The position numbers and the translations under genes are program-made. 64,000 bases of DNA from Verrucomicrobiota bacterium (GTDB taxonomy: Bacteria; Verrucomicrobiota; Verrucomicrobiia; Limisphaerales; J093), in contig JADJWF010000003.1 in assembly GCA_016716505.1 (NCBI GenBank), positions 62,001 to 126,000 on the forward strand, in the 5' to 3' direction. The first letter of the stretch is position 1. The number at the start of each line of letters is the position of its first letter. Below the pieces are notes generated by a model that had not been told where the DNA came from, did no database searches, and was given only the letters and a program-made list of their open reading frames with translations. Shown here in pieces: positions 17,837-26,677 of the stretch.

Positions 17837-20203
17837 GTGTTGTCGCACCTCGACCGGAAACTCCTGCGGGATCTCGGCCATCTGAAGGGACAGGCCGTCG
17901 CCGTGGCACTGGTAATGGCCTGCGGCCTGGCGATGATGATCATGGCGCGAAGCCTGATTCTCTCGCTCGATTCCACACGACAGCGATACTACGAGACGCA
18001 CCGGTTTGCCGACGTGTTCGTTCACCTCAAACGCGCGCCGAACTGGGTGGTGGCCCAAGCCGCTGAGATCGCGGGCGTGGCGGCCGTACAGGCGGGCATC
18101 TCGGTTCAGGTCACGCTCGATCTGGACGGCTTGGACGAACCGGCCAGCGGCAACGTGCGGTCGCTGCCCGACTTTGGCCCGCCCGAGTTGAACCGCCTTT
18201 TCCTGCGGGCCGGCTCGTGGCTGGCGCCGGGCGGAAGGAACGAAGTCCTCGTGGGTGAAGCGTTTGCGGAAGCCAACGGACTTCACCCGGGCGACTCGAT
18301 TTCGATGTTGCTCAACGGGCGGCGGAGCAGCCTGCGCATCGCGGGCATTGTGCTGTCGCCCGAGTTCATCTTCGAGTCACGCCCCGGGACGGCGCTGCCG
18401 GACAATCGCACCTACGGCACGTTTTGGATGCCATACGCGGAACTGGCGGCGGCGTATGATTTGGACGGTGCCTTCAACTACCTGGTGGCAGCCCTGGCTC
18501 CCGGGGTGCCAGCGCAACCCGTGATTGCCGACCTTGACCGTCTGCTGCGCCCCTACGGCGGTCGCGGGGCGTACGGCCGGGCGGATCACCCGTCGCACAT
18601 CCGGGTGACGGATGAGATCCGGGTGCTGCGAACGCTCGCGGTGGCCTTTCCGCTGGTGTTCCTCAGCGTGGCGGCGTTCATGGTCAACGCGGTGCTCGCG
18701 CGCCTGCTGAATCTGCAGCGGGAGCAGATTGCCATCCTGAAAGCGTTCGGCTTCTCGGACCGGCAGATCGCCGGGCACTATCTCAAGTACGCGCTCGTCA
18801 TCGTCGCCGGCGGCACGCTGATCGGCTGGGGCGGGGGGCTGTTTCTCGGTCATCATATCGTCAAGCTCTACACCCTGTTCTTCCGGTTTCCGGCGTTGGA
18901 GTTCCAGTTGGATCGTTCGGCCCTGGCCCTCGCCCTGGTCGTTAGCGCCGGCGCGGCGGCGGCCGGTGTCGCCAGCGCCGTCCGTCGGGCGGCGAGCCTG
19001 CCGCCGGCGGAAGCGATGCGACCCGAGCCGCCCGCCCGGTATCGCGTCTCGGTGTTGGAGCGCACCGGTGTCGCCCGCTGGTTCTCGCACTCTTTTCGAA
19101 TCGCCGTACGGAATCTGGAGCGCAAGCCCATCCATGCGCTGTTCACGGTTACGGGGCTGGCCCTGGCCACAGGAATCTTGATGGTTCCCAATGCTTTCCG
19201 GGATTCCGTCAGCCAGGTGCTCGATTTCCAGTGGGACATTATGGAACGGCAGGACCTGAGCGTGGGAATGATCGAGCCGTCATCGGTGTCCGTCGTGCAT
19301 GAGCTGGCGCGTTTGCCGGGCGTCGTTTCCGTGGAGCCGTTTCGCGGTGCCTTTGTGCGGCTGCGCAACGGCCACCGACACCGACAACTTGGTCTGCAGG
19401 GGCAGATGCCCGGCGGCCTGCACCGACGCATCATTGATGCGAACTACCGCCGGATTGAGCCGCCCACGGACGGAATCGTGCTCTCCGCCGTGCTGGGCAA
19501 ACTGCTTGATGTGCGCGTGGGGGATTACCTGACGGTGGAGGTGCTGGAGGGCCGCCGCCCGACCCGGCTCGTGCCGGTGGTGGCGTTCGCGGAAGACCTG
19601 GCCGGTGTCTCAGCCTACATGGACATTCGCGCCTTGAACCGTTTGCTGGGGGACGGCGATGTCGTCAGCGGTGCCAGCTTTCGCGTGGACGCTCTGCACC
19701 GGGCAGCATTTCTGAAGCAACTGAAGGACGTGCCCCGGGTGGCCTGGGTCGCGATCAAGAGTTCGTTGCGGGACAATTTTCGCCGCACCACCGCGGCCAG
19801 CATCAACACGTTCCAGAAGATCTACCTGGTCCTCTCGGTGGTGGTCGCTTTCGGCGTCGTGTACAACAACGCCCGCATCTCGCTGGCCGAGCGGGCGAGG
19901 GAACTGGCCACGTTGCGGGTGGTGGGCTTCTCGCAGCGCGAGGTGGGCGCCATCCTGATCACGGAGCTGGTGATTTTGGCGGCGATTGCCGTGCCCATCG
20001 GCCTGGTACTGGGATCCGGCTTTGCCACCGCCATCGTTCGGACGGTCAACACCGAAACCGTCCGCCTGCCGGTCATCCTCACCGCCAGCAACTACGCCTT
20101 TGCGGTTGCGGCGGTGACCACCGCTTCCGTGTTGTCGGCGCTGTTCGTTTTACGAAGACTTCGCCAGTTGAATCTCGTCGGCGCGTTGAAGGCGCCCGAG
20201 TGA
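17837..20203 (+). CDS. ABC transporter permease with two FtsX-like (ABC3/MacB) domains
   Basis: About 788 residues from the GTG at 17837 (VLSHLDRKLLRDLGHLKGQ); the frame is open from 17786, but the first part there is not protein-like. One membrane helix follows at once, then a periplasmic domain, then three helices (AFPLVFLSVAAFMVNAVLA, LKYALVIVAGGTLIGWGGGL, LALALVVSAGAAAAGVASA). The whole pattern repeats in the second half, ending SNYAFAVAAVTTASVLSALF. This is the duplicated MacB/FtsX permease type used for efflux or lipoprotein and lipid export. The HlyD adaptor follows after 19 bases. No ATPase gene is present next to them. Confidence 0.88.
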   Translation: MLSHLDRKLLRDLGHLKGQAVAVALVMACGLAMMIMARSLILSLDSTRQRYYETHRFADVFVHLKRAPNWVVAQAAEIAGVAAVQAGISVQVTLDLDGLDEPASGNVRSLPDFGPPELNRLFLRAGSWLAPGGRNEVLVGEAFAEANGLHPGDSISMLLNGRRSSLRIAGIVLSPEFIFESRPGTALPDNRTYGTFWMPYAELAAAYDLDGAFNYLVAALAPGVPAQPVIADLDRLLRPYGGRGAYGRADHPSHIRVTDEIRVLRTLAVAFPLVFLSVAAFMVNAVLARLLNLQREQIAILKAFGFSDRQIAGHYLKYALVIVAGGTLIGWGGGLFLGHHIVKLYTLFFRFPALEFQLDRSALALALVVSAGAAAAGVASAVRRAASLPPAEAMRPEPPARYRVSVLERTGVARWFSHSFRIAVRNLERKPIHALFTVTGLALATGILMVPNAFRDSVSQVLDFQWDIMERQDLSVGMIEPSSVSVVHELARLPGVVSVEPFRGAFVRLRNGHRHRQLGLQGQMPGGLHRRIIDANYRRIEPPTDGIVLSAVLGKLLDVRVGDYLTVEVLEGRRPTRLVPVVAFAEDLAGVSAYMDIRALNRLLGDGDVVSGASFRVDALHRAAFLKQLKDVPRVAWVAIKSSLRDNFRRTTAASINTFQKIYLVLSVVVAFGVVYNNARISLAERARELATLRVVGFSQREVGAILITELVILAAIAVPIGLVLGSGFATAIVRTVNTETVRLPVILTASNYAFAVAAVTTASVLSALFVLRRLRQLNLVGALKAPE

Positions 20204-20222
20204 CCGATCCAAACGGCACCGC

Positions 20223-21434
20223 ATGAGCGCCCGCCAGCCATCGTCCAGCGCCGCCGCCCGCCGCAATCACCAGCGGGCACGGACTTGGCGCGGCTTGCCC
20301 TGGCTGGGCGCCGCACTGCTGGTGGGCTTGGTCGTGGCCGGACTGTGGCCCGGACCGGTGCCGGTGGAGACCGCGCCGGCCACCCGCGGCGCTTTGCGCG
20401 CGACCATCGCGGAGGAGGGCAAGACCCGCATCCGCCATCGTTACCTCGTCTCCGCGCCCGTCACCGGGCAGTTACGGCGCATTGAACTCAAGCCCGGGGC
20501 GGCGGTCGTCGCGGGTCAAGTCCTGGCGGTGATAGATCCGGTGAAGCCCGCTTTGCTCGATGCGCGGACGCGCTCGCTGGCCGAGGCCCGGCGCGACGCG
20601 GCGGCGGCAAATCTTGCCAAGGCCCTCAAAGCGCACGAGTTCGCCGCCAGCGAATTGAAGCGCTTCGAGCGACTGTACGCCGAAAAAACGGTCAGCGTGC
20701 AGGAACTCGAAGCGGTGCAGTGGCGCGAGGCGGCGGCGGTCAAGGACAAGGCGGCGGCCGAGAGCGCCCTGCGCCAGGCCGAAGCGGAACTGGCGGAGTT
20801 CACGACCACCCCGGGAGCCGCGCCGTCCCCGATTGAGATCTGCGCCCCCGCAACCGGCCGCGTCCTGCGGGTCTTTGAGGAAAGCGCGCGGGTCGTCGGC
20901 GTAGGCGCCCCGCTCCTGGAATTGGGCGATCCGGCTGACCTTGAAGTGGTGATCGAGGTCCTCTCCCGTGACGGCGCGGCCATCGCGCCCGGCACCCCGA
21001 TCGAGTTGCATCAATGGGGCGGCGACGCGCCCTTGAAAGCCGTCGCACGGCTGGTCGAACCGGCGGCCTTCACGAAGGTCTCGGCGCTGGGCGTGGAGGA
21101 GCAGCGCGTCAATCTCATCGCGGACATTGTGACCCCTCCAGAAGAACGGCCCCGCCTGGGCGATGGTTTCCGCGTCGAGGCGCGGATCATCGTCTGGGAA
21201 GCCGCTGATGTCCTGAAGGTGCCGGCAGGTGCGGTGTTTCGACGCGGGACCGATTGGGCGGTGTTCGTGACCGAGCGGGGCCGCGCGCGCTTGCGGCTGG
21301 TGAAGACCGGCCGGAGCAGTGGGACCGAAACGCAAATCCTGGAAGGACTGCGGGAAGGCGAAGAAGTGGTGCAGTATCCCGGCGACCGGGTCAACGACGG
21401 GCAGCGGGTCACGCCGCTGCAGATTCAACGATGA
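20223..21434 (+). CDS. HlyD-family periplasmic adaptor (membrane fusion protein)
   Basis: 403 residues. One N-terminal membrane anchor (GLPWLGAALLVGLVVAGLWP), then a lipoyl half-motif (YLVSAPVTGQLRRIELKPGA), a long alpha hairpin (residues about 105-195, rich in Ala, Glu and Arg), the second lipoyl half (PIEICAPATGRVLRV) and a beta-barrel domain (GDPADLEVVIEVLSRDG). It would bridge the inner-membrane permease encoded just upstream with an outer-membrane channel. The pair resembles DevB/DevC-type or MacA/MacB-type export, but the ATPase must come from elsewhere. Confidence 0.9.
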   Translation: MSARQPSSSAAARRNHQRARTWRGLPWLGAALLVGLVVAGLWPGPVPVETAPATRGALRATIAEEGKTRIRHRYLVSAPVTGQLRRIELKPGAAVVAGQVLAVIDPVKPALLDARTRSLAEARRDAAAANLAKALKAHEFAASELKRFERLYAEKTVSVQELEAVQWREAAAVKDKAAAESALRQAEAELAEFTTTPGAAPSPIEICAPATGRVLRVFEESARVVGVGAPLLELGDPADLEVVIEVLSRDGAAIAPGTPIELHQWGGDAPLKAVARLVEPAAFTKVSALGVEEQRVNLIADIVTPPEERPRLGDGFRVEARIIVWEAADVLKVPAGAVFRRGTDWAVFVTERGRARLRLVKTGRSSGTETQILEGLREGEEVVQYPGDRVNDGQRVTPLQIQR

Positions 21435-21738
21435 ACCCCCTCGGATCCGCCGCCCCCGCTTGGCCCGGAATGCCACCGGGGGGGACAAGTTGGCGGTGCC
21501 GGGTTGCGCTGTCAGTTCGGGTTTCAACTTGTCACCCTTCCGACGCCTTCCTACTTTGAATTCGTGATGGCCGTTTCGTCGCTCGTGTCGCCTGGCGAAC
21601 TTCGCCACGCGGCCCGCTTTGCGGCCCATCCCGTTTTCAAACCGTTGATGCCCGCCCGGGTGCCCGCCGTCTTGAGCGCGGTCCGGTCTGTGGCTGGCTT
21701 CGCGTCGGTCCGTTACCGTCATCTGGCGGCCCATCCTC
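21435..21738. other. Intergenic gap, nothing recognised
   Basis: 304 bases between the HlyD adaptor and the GST gene. Short ORFs here have no homologue-like features, and no hairpin or T-run was found. Confidence 0.4.
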
Positions 21739-22404
21739 ATGATCGAACTCTACCAATTGCCCTACAGCCCGTTTTGCATTGTCATCCGCCGCCTCCTCGA
21801 AGCGGCCCAAGTCCGATTCAAGATTGTCTCCGTTCCGAATCACGACCGTTCACGGGTCTGGCGGCTTACCCGGCAGAGGTATTACCAAGTGCCGGTGATC
21901 CGGGACGGCAAGACCGTCGTCTTTGAAACCGGTCCCGACACGCAGGTCATCGCCAAGTATCTCGACACCCGTTTCGAACTCGGTCTGTTTCCCCGCGAGT
22001 GGGCGGGTGTGCAAACCATTCTGTGGCGGTACTTCGAGCACGAGGTCGAGGCGGTAGCCTTCAAGCTCAACGACATTTACTGGCGCGAGAACGTGCCCGC
22101 GGTGGAGCAACTGGGCTTCCTGCGGCACAAGGAGCGAAAGTTTGGCGCCGGCTGTCTGGACGCCTGGCGCCAACAGCAGCCGCGTTTGCTCGAGGAGTTG
22201 ACCGCGCTCCTGGTACCGTGCGAACAGATGCTTGCGGCGCGGCCCTTCCTGCTCGCCGACCGCACCCTGTTCGTGGACTTTGATCTCGCCGGGATGCTCG
22301 GGACGTTCCTTTACTCCGGGCACTACGAACTGCCGGCGTGTCACTCCGCTTTGCGCGCCTGGTACGCGCGCATGTCCAGCCTCCAACTGAAACCCGCCGC
22401 GTGA
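21739..22404 (+). CDS. Glutathione S-transferase family protein
   Basis: 221 residues. N-terminal thioredoxin fold with MIELYQLPYSPFCIVIRRLL (Ser/Cys in the YSPFC turn), the cis-proline strand YQVPVIRDG and the glutathione-binding ETGPDTQVIAKYL, followed by an all-helical C-terminal domain (FVDFDLAGMLGTFL). It would conjugate or reduce thiol substrates in the cytosol; the substrate is unknown. Its TGA stop overlaps the GTG start of phoH (22401-22404), so the two are translationally coupled. Confidence 0.87.
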   Translation: MIELYQLPYSPFCIVIRRLLEAAQVRFKIVSVPNHDRSRVWRLTRQRYYQVPVIRDGKTVVFETGPDTQVIAKYLDTRFELGLFPREWAGVQTILWRYFEHEVEAVAFKLNDIYWRENVPAVEQLGFLRHKERKFGAGCLDAWRQQQPRLLEELTALLVPCEQMLAARPFLLADRTLFVDFDLAGMLGTFLYSGHYELPACHSALRAWYARMSSLQLKPAA

Positions 22405-23723
22405 AGAACTACGTCCTTGATACCAATGTCCTCCTGCACGATCCGAACTCGCTGCTGAACTTTCAGGAAAACAATCTCGTCATCCCGATCGAGGTGATTG
22501 AGGAGATTGACCGGTTCAAACGCGAGGCTTCCGAACTGGGGCAGAATGCCCGCGCCGTCTCGCGGATGCTCGATGATCTGCGCGCCCAAGGGCGGTTGAG
22601 CGAGGGGGTTCCACTCCCCAACGGCGGCCACCTGCGCATCGTGCTGCCGGCGAAGCCCAGACGCGGGTCCAACGGCAAGGCCACGCTGGGAGTCTCCGGC
22701 AACGGGCACACCATGGACAACCGCATCCTCGAAACGGCGCTGCGGGTTCGCAAGGGCGCGCCCCACCTGCCGACGATTCTGGTCACCAAGGACATCAATC
22801 TCCGCATCAAAGCCGACACGCTGGGCTTGGCCGCGCAAAACTATGAGACCGATCGCATCCAGTTGAGCGACCTCTACTCCGGAGTGTTTGAAAAGCCCGT
22901 GTCCGCGGAGCGGCTCCAGGCCTTCCGCGTCAACGGCGAACTTGATCTCGACGGCCGCTATTTCCCGAACGAGTACTGCACGCTCTACGAGGAAGGCAGC
23001 CCGAAGCGTACCATCCTGACGAAGGTGGATGCCTCCGGCACGAAGCTCGTGCCCATTCACGATTCCCGCGACGGCATCTGGGGCATCAAGCCGCGCAACC
23101 GTGAGCAACACTTCGCCTTTGACGCGCTCCTGGATGACCGCGTGAAGCTGGTGACACTCATGGGCAAGGCTGGCACCGGCAAGACGCTGCTCGCGATGGC
23201 GGCCGGTTTGAAGCGGGTGATGTCGGATCGCGAGTACCGGCGTCTGGTCGTCGCCCGCCCCACGATCTCGATGGGCAAGGAGATTGGCTTCCTGCCCGGC
23301 ACCCTCGAGGAGAAGCTGAATCCCTGGATGCAGCCCATCCACGATGCCCTCGAACTGCTCAGCGACCTGAACATGGGCCACGAAGGCCGGCGGGCGGGAG
23401 ACTTGATGCGCTCGGGCGCCATCGTGGTGGAGGCGCTGTCCTACATTCGCGGCCGGAGCATCGCCAATCAGTTCATGATCATTGACGAGGCCCAGAACCT
23501 CACCCCGCTCGAGGTGAAGACGATCGTCACCCGCGTCGGCCACGGAACGAAGATCGTCTTCACAGGCGACCCATACCAGATTGACAATCCGTACGTGGAT
23601 TCGTCCTCGAACGGTTTCAATTACATCGTGAGCAAGTTCCGTCAGGAGCCCATCGCGGCACACATCGAATTGCAGAAGGGCGAACGGTCCGAACTGGCGG
23701 AAGTTGCCGCGAACCTGCTCTGA
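22401..23723 (+). CDS. PhoH-family protein with N-terminal PIN domain (PhoH2-type RNA helicase/nuclease)
   Basis: About 440 residues from the GTG at 22401 (VKNYVLDTNVLLHDPNSL). The PIN domain has the catalytic acid set beginning VLDTNVLLHD and continuing EEIDRFKREASELGQNAR. The PhoH ATPase domain has Walker A GKAGTGKT near residue 255, ARPTISMGKEIGFLPG, and Walker B FMIIDEAQN, ending with TGDPYQIDNPYVD. In mycobacteria the same fusion unwinds and cuts RNA. The frame is open 63 bases further upstream, but that part overlaps the GST gene and is not PIN-like. Confidence 0.93.
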   Translation: MKNYVLDTNVLLHDPNSLLNFQENNLVIPIEVIEEIDRFKREASELGQNARAVSRMLDDLRAQGRLSEGVPLPNGGHLRIVLPAKPRRGSNGKATLGVSGNGHTMDNRILETALRVRKGAPHLPTILVTKDINLRIKADTLGLAAQNYETDRIQLSDLYSGVFEKPVSAERLQAFRVNGELDLDGRYFPNEYCTLYEEGSPKRTILTKVDASGTKLVPIHDSRDGIWGIKPRNREQHFAFDALLDDRVKLVTLMGKAGTGKTLLAMAAGLKRVMSDREYRRLVVARPTISMGKEIGFLPGTLEEKLNPWMQPIHDALELLSDLNMGHEGRRAGDLMRSGAIVVEALSYIRGRSIANQFMIIDEAQNLTPLEVKTIVTRVGHGTKIVFTGDPYQIDNPYVDSSSNGFNYIVSKFRQEPIAAHIELQKGERSELAEVAANLL

Positions 23724-23771
23724 GGCGTCCGCGAGCGGGTCGGTGACGCTGACCCGGTCGGGGCGCCCCGC

Positions 23772-24791
23772 TCAGTGCGTTAGCAGGCTGATCAGAGCGT
23801 TGCCATTGACGCCCAATTCCCATTGGCCATTCCGCTGCCGGACGATCTTGCGACACGGCAGCCGTTCAGCCTCGGCCGCATTCACGGACAGCAGACGGAC
23901 ACGCTCTTTGCCGGCGATCTCGCTGGCCGCGCGGGGAATGAGCAGGAAGGGCAGCCCGGTGGCGTTGAGCACCACCTCGAACCCGGCGACGCCCTCCTTG
24001 AGCGCCCGCGGATTGTTCGCCACCAGCCCCGGACAACGGCGGGCCCAGAAGAGGTCCGACTTACGGATCATCACCCGGCAAAGTTCCCGTTGGGAGCGCA
24101 GGTGCCGCAGCAGGCTGAAGTCCCGGCTCGCGGCCGCGCCCCGGAGCACCGGCGCCGGATCAATGCCGAGGAAATTCCGTCCGTTCCACTCGCCGTGGTC
24201 GTTGCGGGTTCCCTTGAGATTGGCCTGATGCCATGCCGCATACCGATCGGTCAGGCGAAACGCGATTTCAAAGTGGAGATGGGCGCGCTCGCGGCTGATG
24301 GCTTGGCTCGTGTTGCTGGTGCGGCCGACGGTGCCAATTCGTTCGCCGGCCCCCACGCGCTGGCCCACCTTCAAGCCCGCCGGCGTATCAGCCAGATGCG
24401 CGTAGAGCGAATAGAACTCCAGCCCCTCGGCTTGGTGGCGAAGCACCACGTAGATGCCGTAGTTTGACAGCGAGGGCTTGAGGTTGATGTAGGCGACGAC
24501 GCCGTCCAGCGTGGCGGTCACCGGGTCGGTGGCTTCTCCTCGCTTGTCGCGCTGGACCGCGCGGATGTCCAAACCCTCGTGGAACTGGGCACCGTCGGAC
24601 CGGACGCAACCAAAGGTGCCGCTGGTCCAGGTCCGTCCGACCGTGCCGACAAAATATCGCGCCTCGCCGCCGTCCTCGAGCAAGGCCCGGTTGGGTGTCG
24701 GCAGGCGGAACGCCTGCGGATGCGCCGGGACGACGGCGAGGGCCGCCGCGAGCGCGAGAGCGCAGCGCCAGAAGGGGTTCACGGCTGACAC
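23772..24791 (-). CDS. Secreted M23-family peptidase
   Basis: 339 residues from the GTG at 24791, which overlaps the upstream stop as TAGTG; another GTG three codons later (24782) is possible. A signal peptide follows (PFWRCALALAAALAVVPAHPQA). The peptidase has the LytM motifs: FHEGLDIRA (HxxxD zinc ligands) and RAHLHFEIAF (HxH), with YGIYVVLRH and FYSLYAHLAD between. These enzymes cut peptide cross-links of murein. A C-terminal domain of about 110 residues follows (from VLRGAAASRDF) with no recognised match. It is coupled to the lipoprotein gene upstream, suggesting joint work in the cell envelope. Confidence 0.88.
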   Translation of the reverse strand: MSAVNPFWRCALALAAALAVVPAHPQAFRLPTPNRALLEDGGEARYFVGTVGRTWTSGTFGCVRSDGAQFHEGLDIRAVQRDKRGEATDPVTATLDGVVAYINLKPSLSNYGIYVVLRHQAEGLEFYSLYAHLADTPAGLKVGQRVGAGERIGTVGRTSNTSQAISRERAHLHFEIAFRLTDRYAAWHQANLKGTRNDHGEWNGRNFLGIDPAPVLRGAAASRDFSLLRHLRSQRELCRVMIRKSDLFWARRCPGLVANNPRALKEGVAGFEVVLNATGLPFLLIPRAASEIAGKERVRLLSVNAAEAERLPCRKIVRQRNGQWELGVNGNALISLLTH

Positions 24792-25339
24792 TACTGCCTC
24801 TTTCCCTTTGGCTTGTCCGTCTTGGACTTGTTGCCCAACTGGATCGCGACGTTGTTCAGCCCGCGCACGATCCGCTCGGCTTCCTCGCGGGTGGCGTCGG
24901 GCGTGAAGACCAGGGTGCCGTCGGTAATGCGAGTGTTGAGCTGCGGCGCGGCCAGCCAGCGCCCCTCGGTGAACAGGGAGAAAATGGCAATGCACTTGTT
25001 CCGGTGAATCGTGGAGACGTTTTCCAGGGCCAACGTGCCGTGGAAATCGAACTTCACCATAATGGCAAAGCCGCCGATCGTATCCACCACCTTGGCGTCC
25101 ACGACGTGGGATTCGTCCAGAAACGGCACCCGCTCCACGCGGAGCACCGTGGGCTTGGCGCGGATCACTTCGATCAACTGCGTCCGTTCGCCGGTGTCAA
25201 AGTCCATCTGGAGATGCAGCTTGAGTGTGCTGGCCTCCTTGCGTTTCTGCTTTTCCTCGGGCGAAACGCAACCGCTTGCCCAAGCCAGACAGGCGGCGAT
25301 CGCCAGATAGCAGTTGATGCGTTGGAAGGCGAACTTCAT
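24791..25339 (-). CDS. Lipoprotein with SecD periplasmic (P1-like) domain similarity
   Basis: 182 residues from the ATG at 25339. A lipoprotein signal ends in WASGC. The C-terminal part reads RWLAAPQLNTRITDGTLVF followed by TPDATREEAERIVRGLNN. This resembles the head of the SecD P1 domain, whose family consensus has a Pro-Val-Ile strand, a Gly and then an Ala-rich helix with NAL/LN. The membrane channel part of SecD is absent. The frame is open five codons upstream (25354). Coupling to the M23 gene (stop/start overlap) points to an envelope function. The SecD relation is by eye and uncertain. Confidence 0.6.
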   Translation of the reverse strand: MKFAFQRINCYLAIAACLAWASGCVSPEEKQKRKEASTLKLHLQMDFDTGERTQLIEVIRAKPTVLRVERVPFLDESHVVDAKVVDTIGGFAIMVKFDFHGTLALENVSTIHRNKCIAIFSLFTEGRWLAAPQLNTRITDGTLVFTPDATREEAERIVRGLNNVAIQLGNKSKTDKPKGKRQ

Positions 25340-25383
25340 AGTCCGGCGAAACAACCGAAACGGTTGCTCCTTGTAAAGACCTT

Positions 25384-25518
25384 ATGGGCAAACAGTACAA
25401 CAAAGTGGAAAAGCGGCGGCGGCGGGAACGACGGCTCAAGCGAAAGAAGTTGGCGGCCCGCGCGGCCAAGGCGTCGAAGTCTCCCGATGCGGAAGCCGCA
25501 CCCCAGCCTGCTGCCTGA
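25384..25518 (+). CDS. 44-residue very basic protein
   Basis: ATG at 25384, stop TGA at 25516-25518. It opens MGKQYNKVEKRRRRERRLKR and ends in an Ala/Pro-rich tail (EAAPQPAA). Charge is extreme: more than a third Lys or Arg. It is divergent from the lipoprotein gene, with 44 bases between the starts. I see no strong ribosome binding site. From memory, similar short basic proteins are annotated as hypothetical in this phylum. RNA or ribosome binding would be a guess from charge alone. Confidence 0.5.
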   Translation: MGKQYNKVEKRRRRERRLKRKKLAARAAKASKSPDAEAAPQPAA

Positions 25519-25900
25519 TGCCCGCGCAGGGCGGCGGGAGTCTGCGGCCGTCCTCCCAACGTTCTGCCGGTGGGCACTGGCTCGGTCAGTTCCACCGGGA
25601 GCCCATCCCCTCGGGCGGCGGCTGCGAACGGGTTCCCACCTCTCGAGGCTCTGACGGATTGGGGTCTCAGCCGGCCCGGTTTTTGAATGCGACTCGGTCG
25701 CTGGTCCTATCCCGTTAACTTCGCCCACGGAAAGGCTCCGGGCTCGGGAGACGTTTCACCTCCCTGATTTGGCTCGGGGATGACACGCAATCGGGGCCAG
25801 CCTGTGCCCCAGTTCGTGCGTGACGATTGGTCAGTAGCGTGGTCGAATCCCAGATGACGGTGGTGGGGCCGAAGTCCCTCACCGGCCCCCGCTCAGGTCC
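25519..25900. other. Intergenic gap, nothing recognised
   Basis: 382 bases between the small basic ORF and the TPR gene. The second half is slightly lower in GC and probably holds the promoter of the TPR-pilT operon, but no clear pair of hexamers was found. Confidence 0.4.
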
Positions 25901-26677
25901 ATGAGCCGATTCGAAAATCTGGAATTCGACGAGGCCGCGCGCCGCGATCAGGCCCAAACTCCGCGGGCCGATGAAGCCCTCTGGCTGGAAGAGGCGGACG
26001 CTGCGCTGCGGGCGGGTGACTTTGAGCAGGCGTTGCGTCTGTTCAGCCGGGCGGCCGAAGCGAACCCGGAATTGTCGGCGGCCTGGTCTGGCCAAATCCG
26101 AATGCTGATCGAATTGGGGGAATTCAAGGAAGCCAGCGTCTGGGCGGACAAGGCCCTGGAGCGGTTCCCGCGCGATCCGGAACTGCTGGCCGCCAAGGCG
26201 GTAGCGGTAGGGCGACTGGGCGATGGCAAAGCCGCCCTGGCGTTCTCGGACGCCGCCATCGCCGAAGCGGGCGAGTCGCCGTACGTCTGGCTCGCCCGGG
26301 GGGACGTGTTGCTCGGCCGCGGTGAAAACCGGGCGGAATACTGCTTCACGCGCGCCCTGACGCGCGCGGCTCACGATTGGCTCTGGCCCTGGCTGGCGTC
26401 GCGCATTCACTACTTCCACCGCAAGCTTTCCTTGGCGCTCAAATTCGTGCGGCAAGCCCTGACCCTGGATTCGGCGCAACCCGTTGTTTGGTTCCAACTG
26501 GGCCGCTGCCAAATGGCTCTGGGGATGACGGCGGCGGCCGAGGAGTCCTACGTGCAAGCCCGTCAGCTCGCCCCCCTTGGCACCGCCTGGATCGAACGGC
26601 ACGAACTGGGGGAGGCCCCGGCCGCTTGGGCTCGTTGGTGGACCAAGGTGCGCATTCTTCTGGGCGCCGAGCCATGA
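25901..26677 (+). CDS. TPR-repeat protein
   Basis: 258 residues, no signal peptide. At least four tetratricopeptide repeats are visible: EEADAALRAGDFEQALRLF, GQIRMLIELGEFKEASVWA, AKAVAVGRLGDGKAALAFS and FQLGRCQMALGMTAAAEESY. It is a helical scaffold for protein contacts in the cytosol. Its stop overlaps the pilT start (ATGA at 26674-26677), so both are translated together and may act together in pilus or secretion control. Confidence 0.85.
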   Translation: MSRFENLEFDEAARRDQAQTPRADEALWLEEADAALRAGDFEQALRLFSRAAEANPELSAAWSGQIRMLIELGEFKEASVWADKALERFPRDPELLAAKAVAVGRLGDGKAALAFSDAAIAEAGESPYVWLARGDVLLGRGENRAEYCFTRALTRAAHDWLWPWLASRIHYFHRKLSLALKFVRQALTLDSAQPVVWFQLGRCQMALGMTAAAEESYVQARQLAPLGTAWIERHELGEAPAAWARWWTKVRILLGAEP

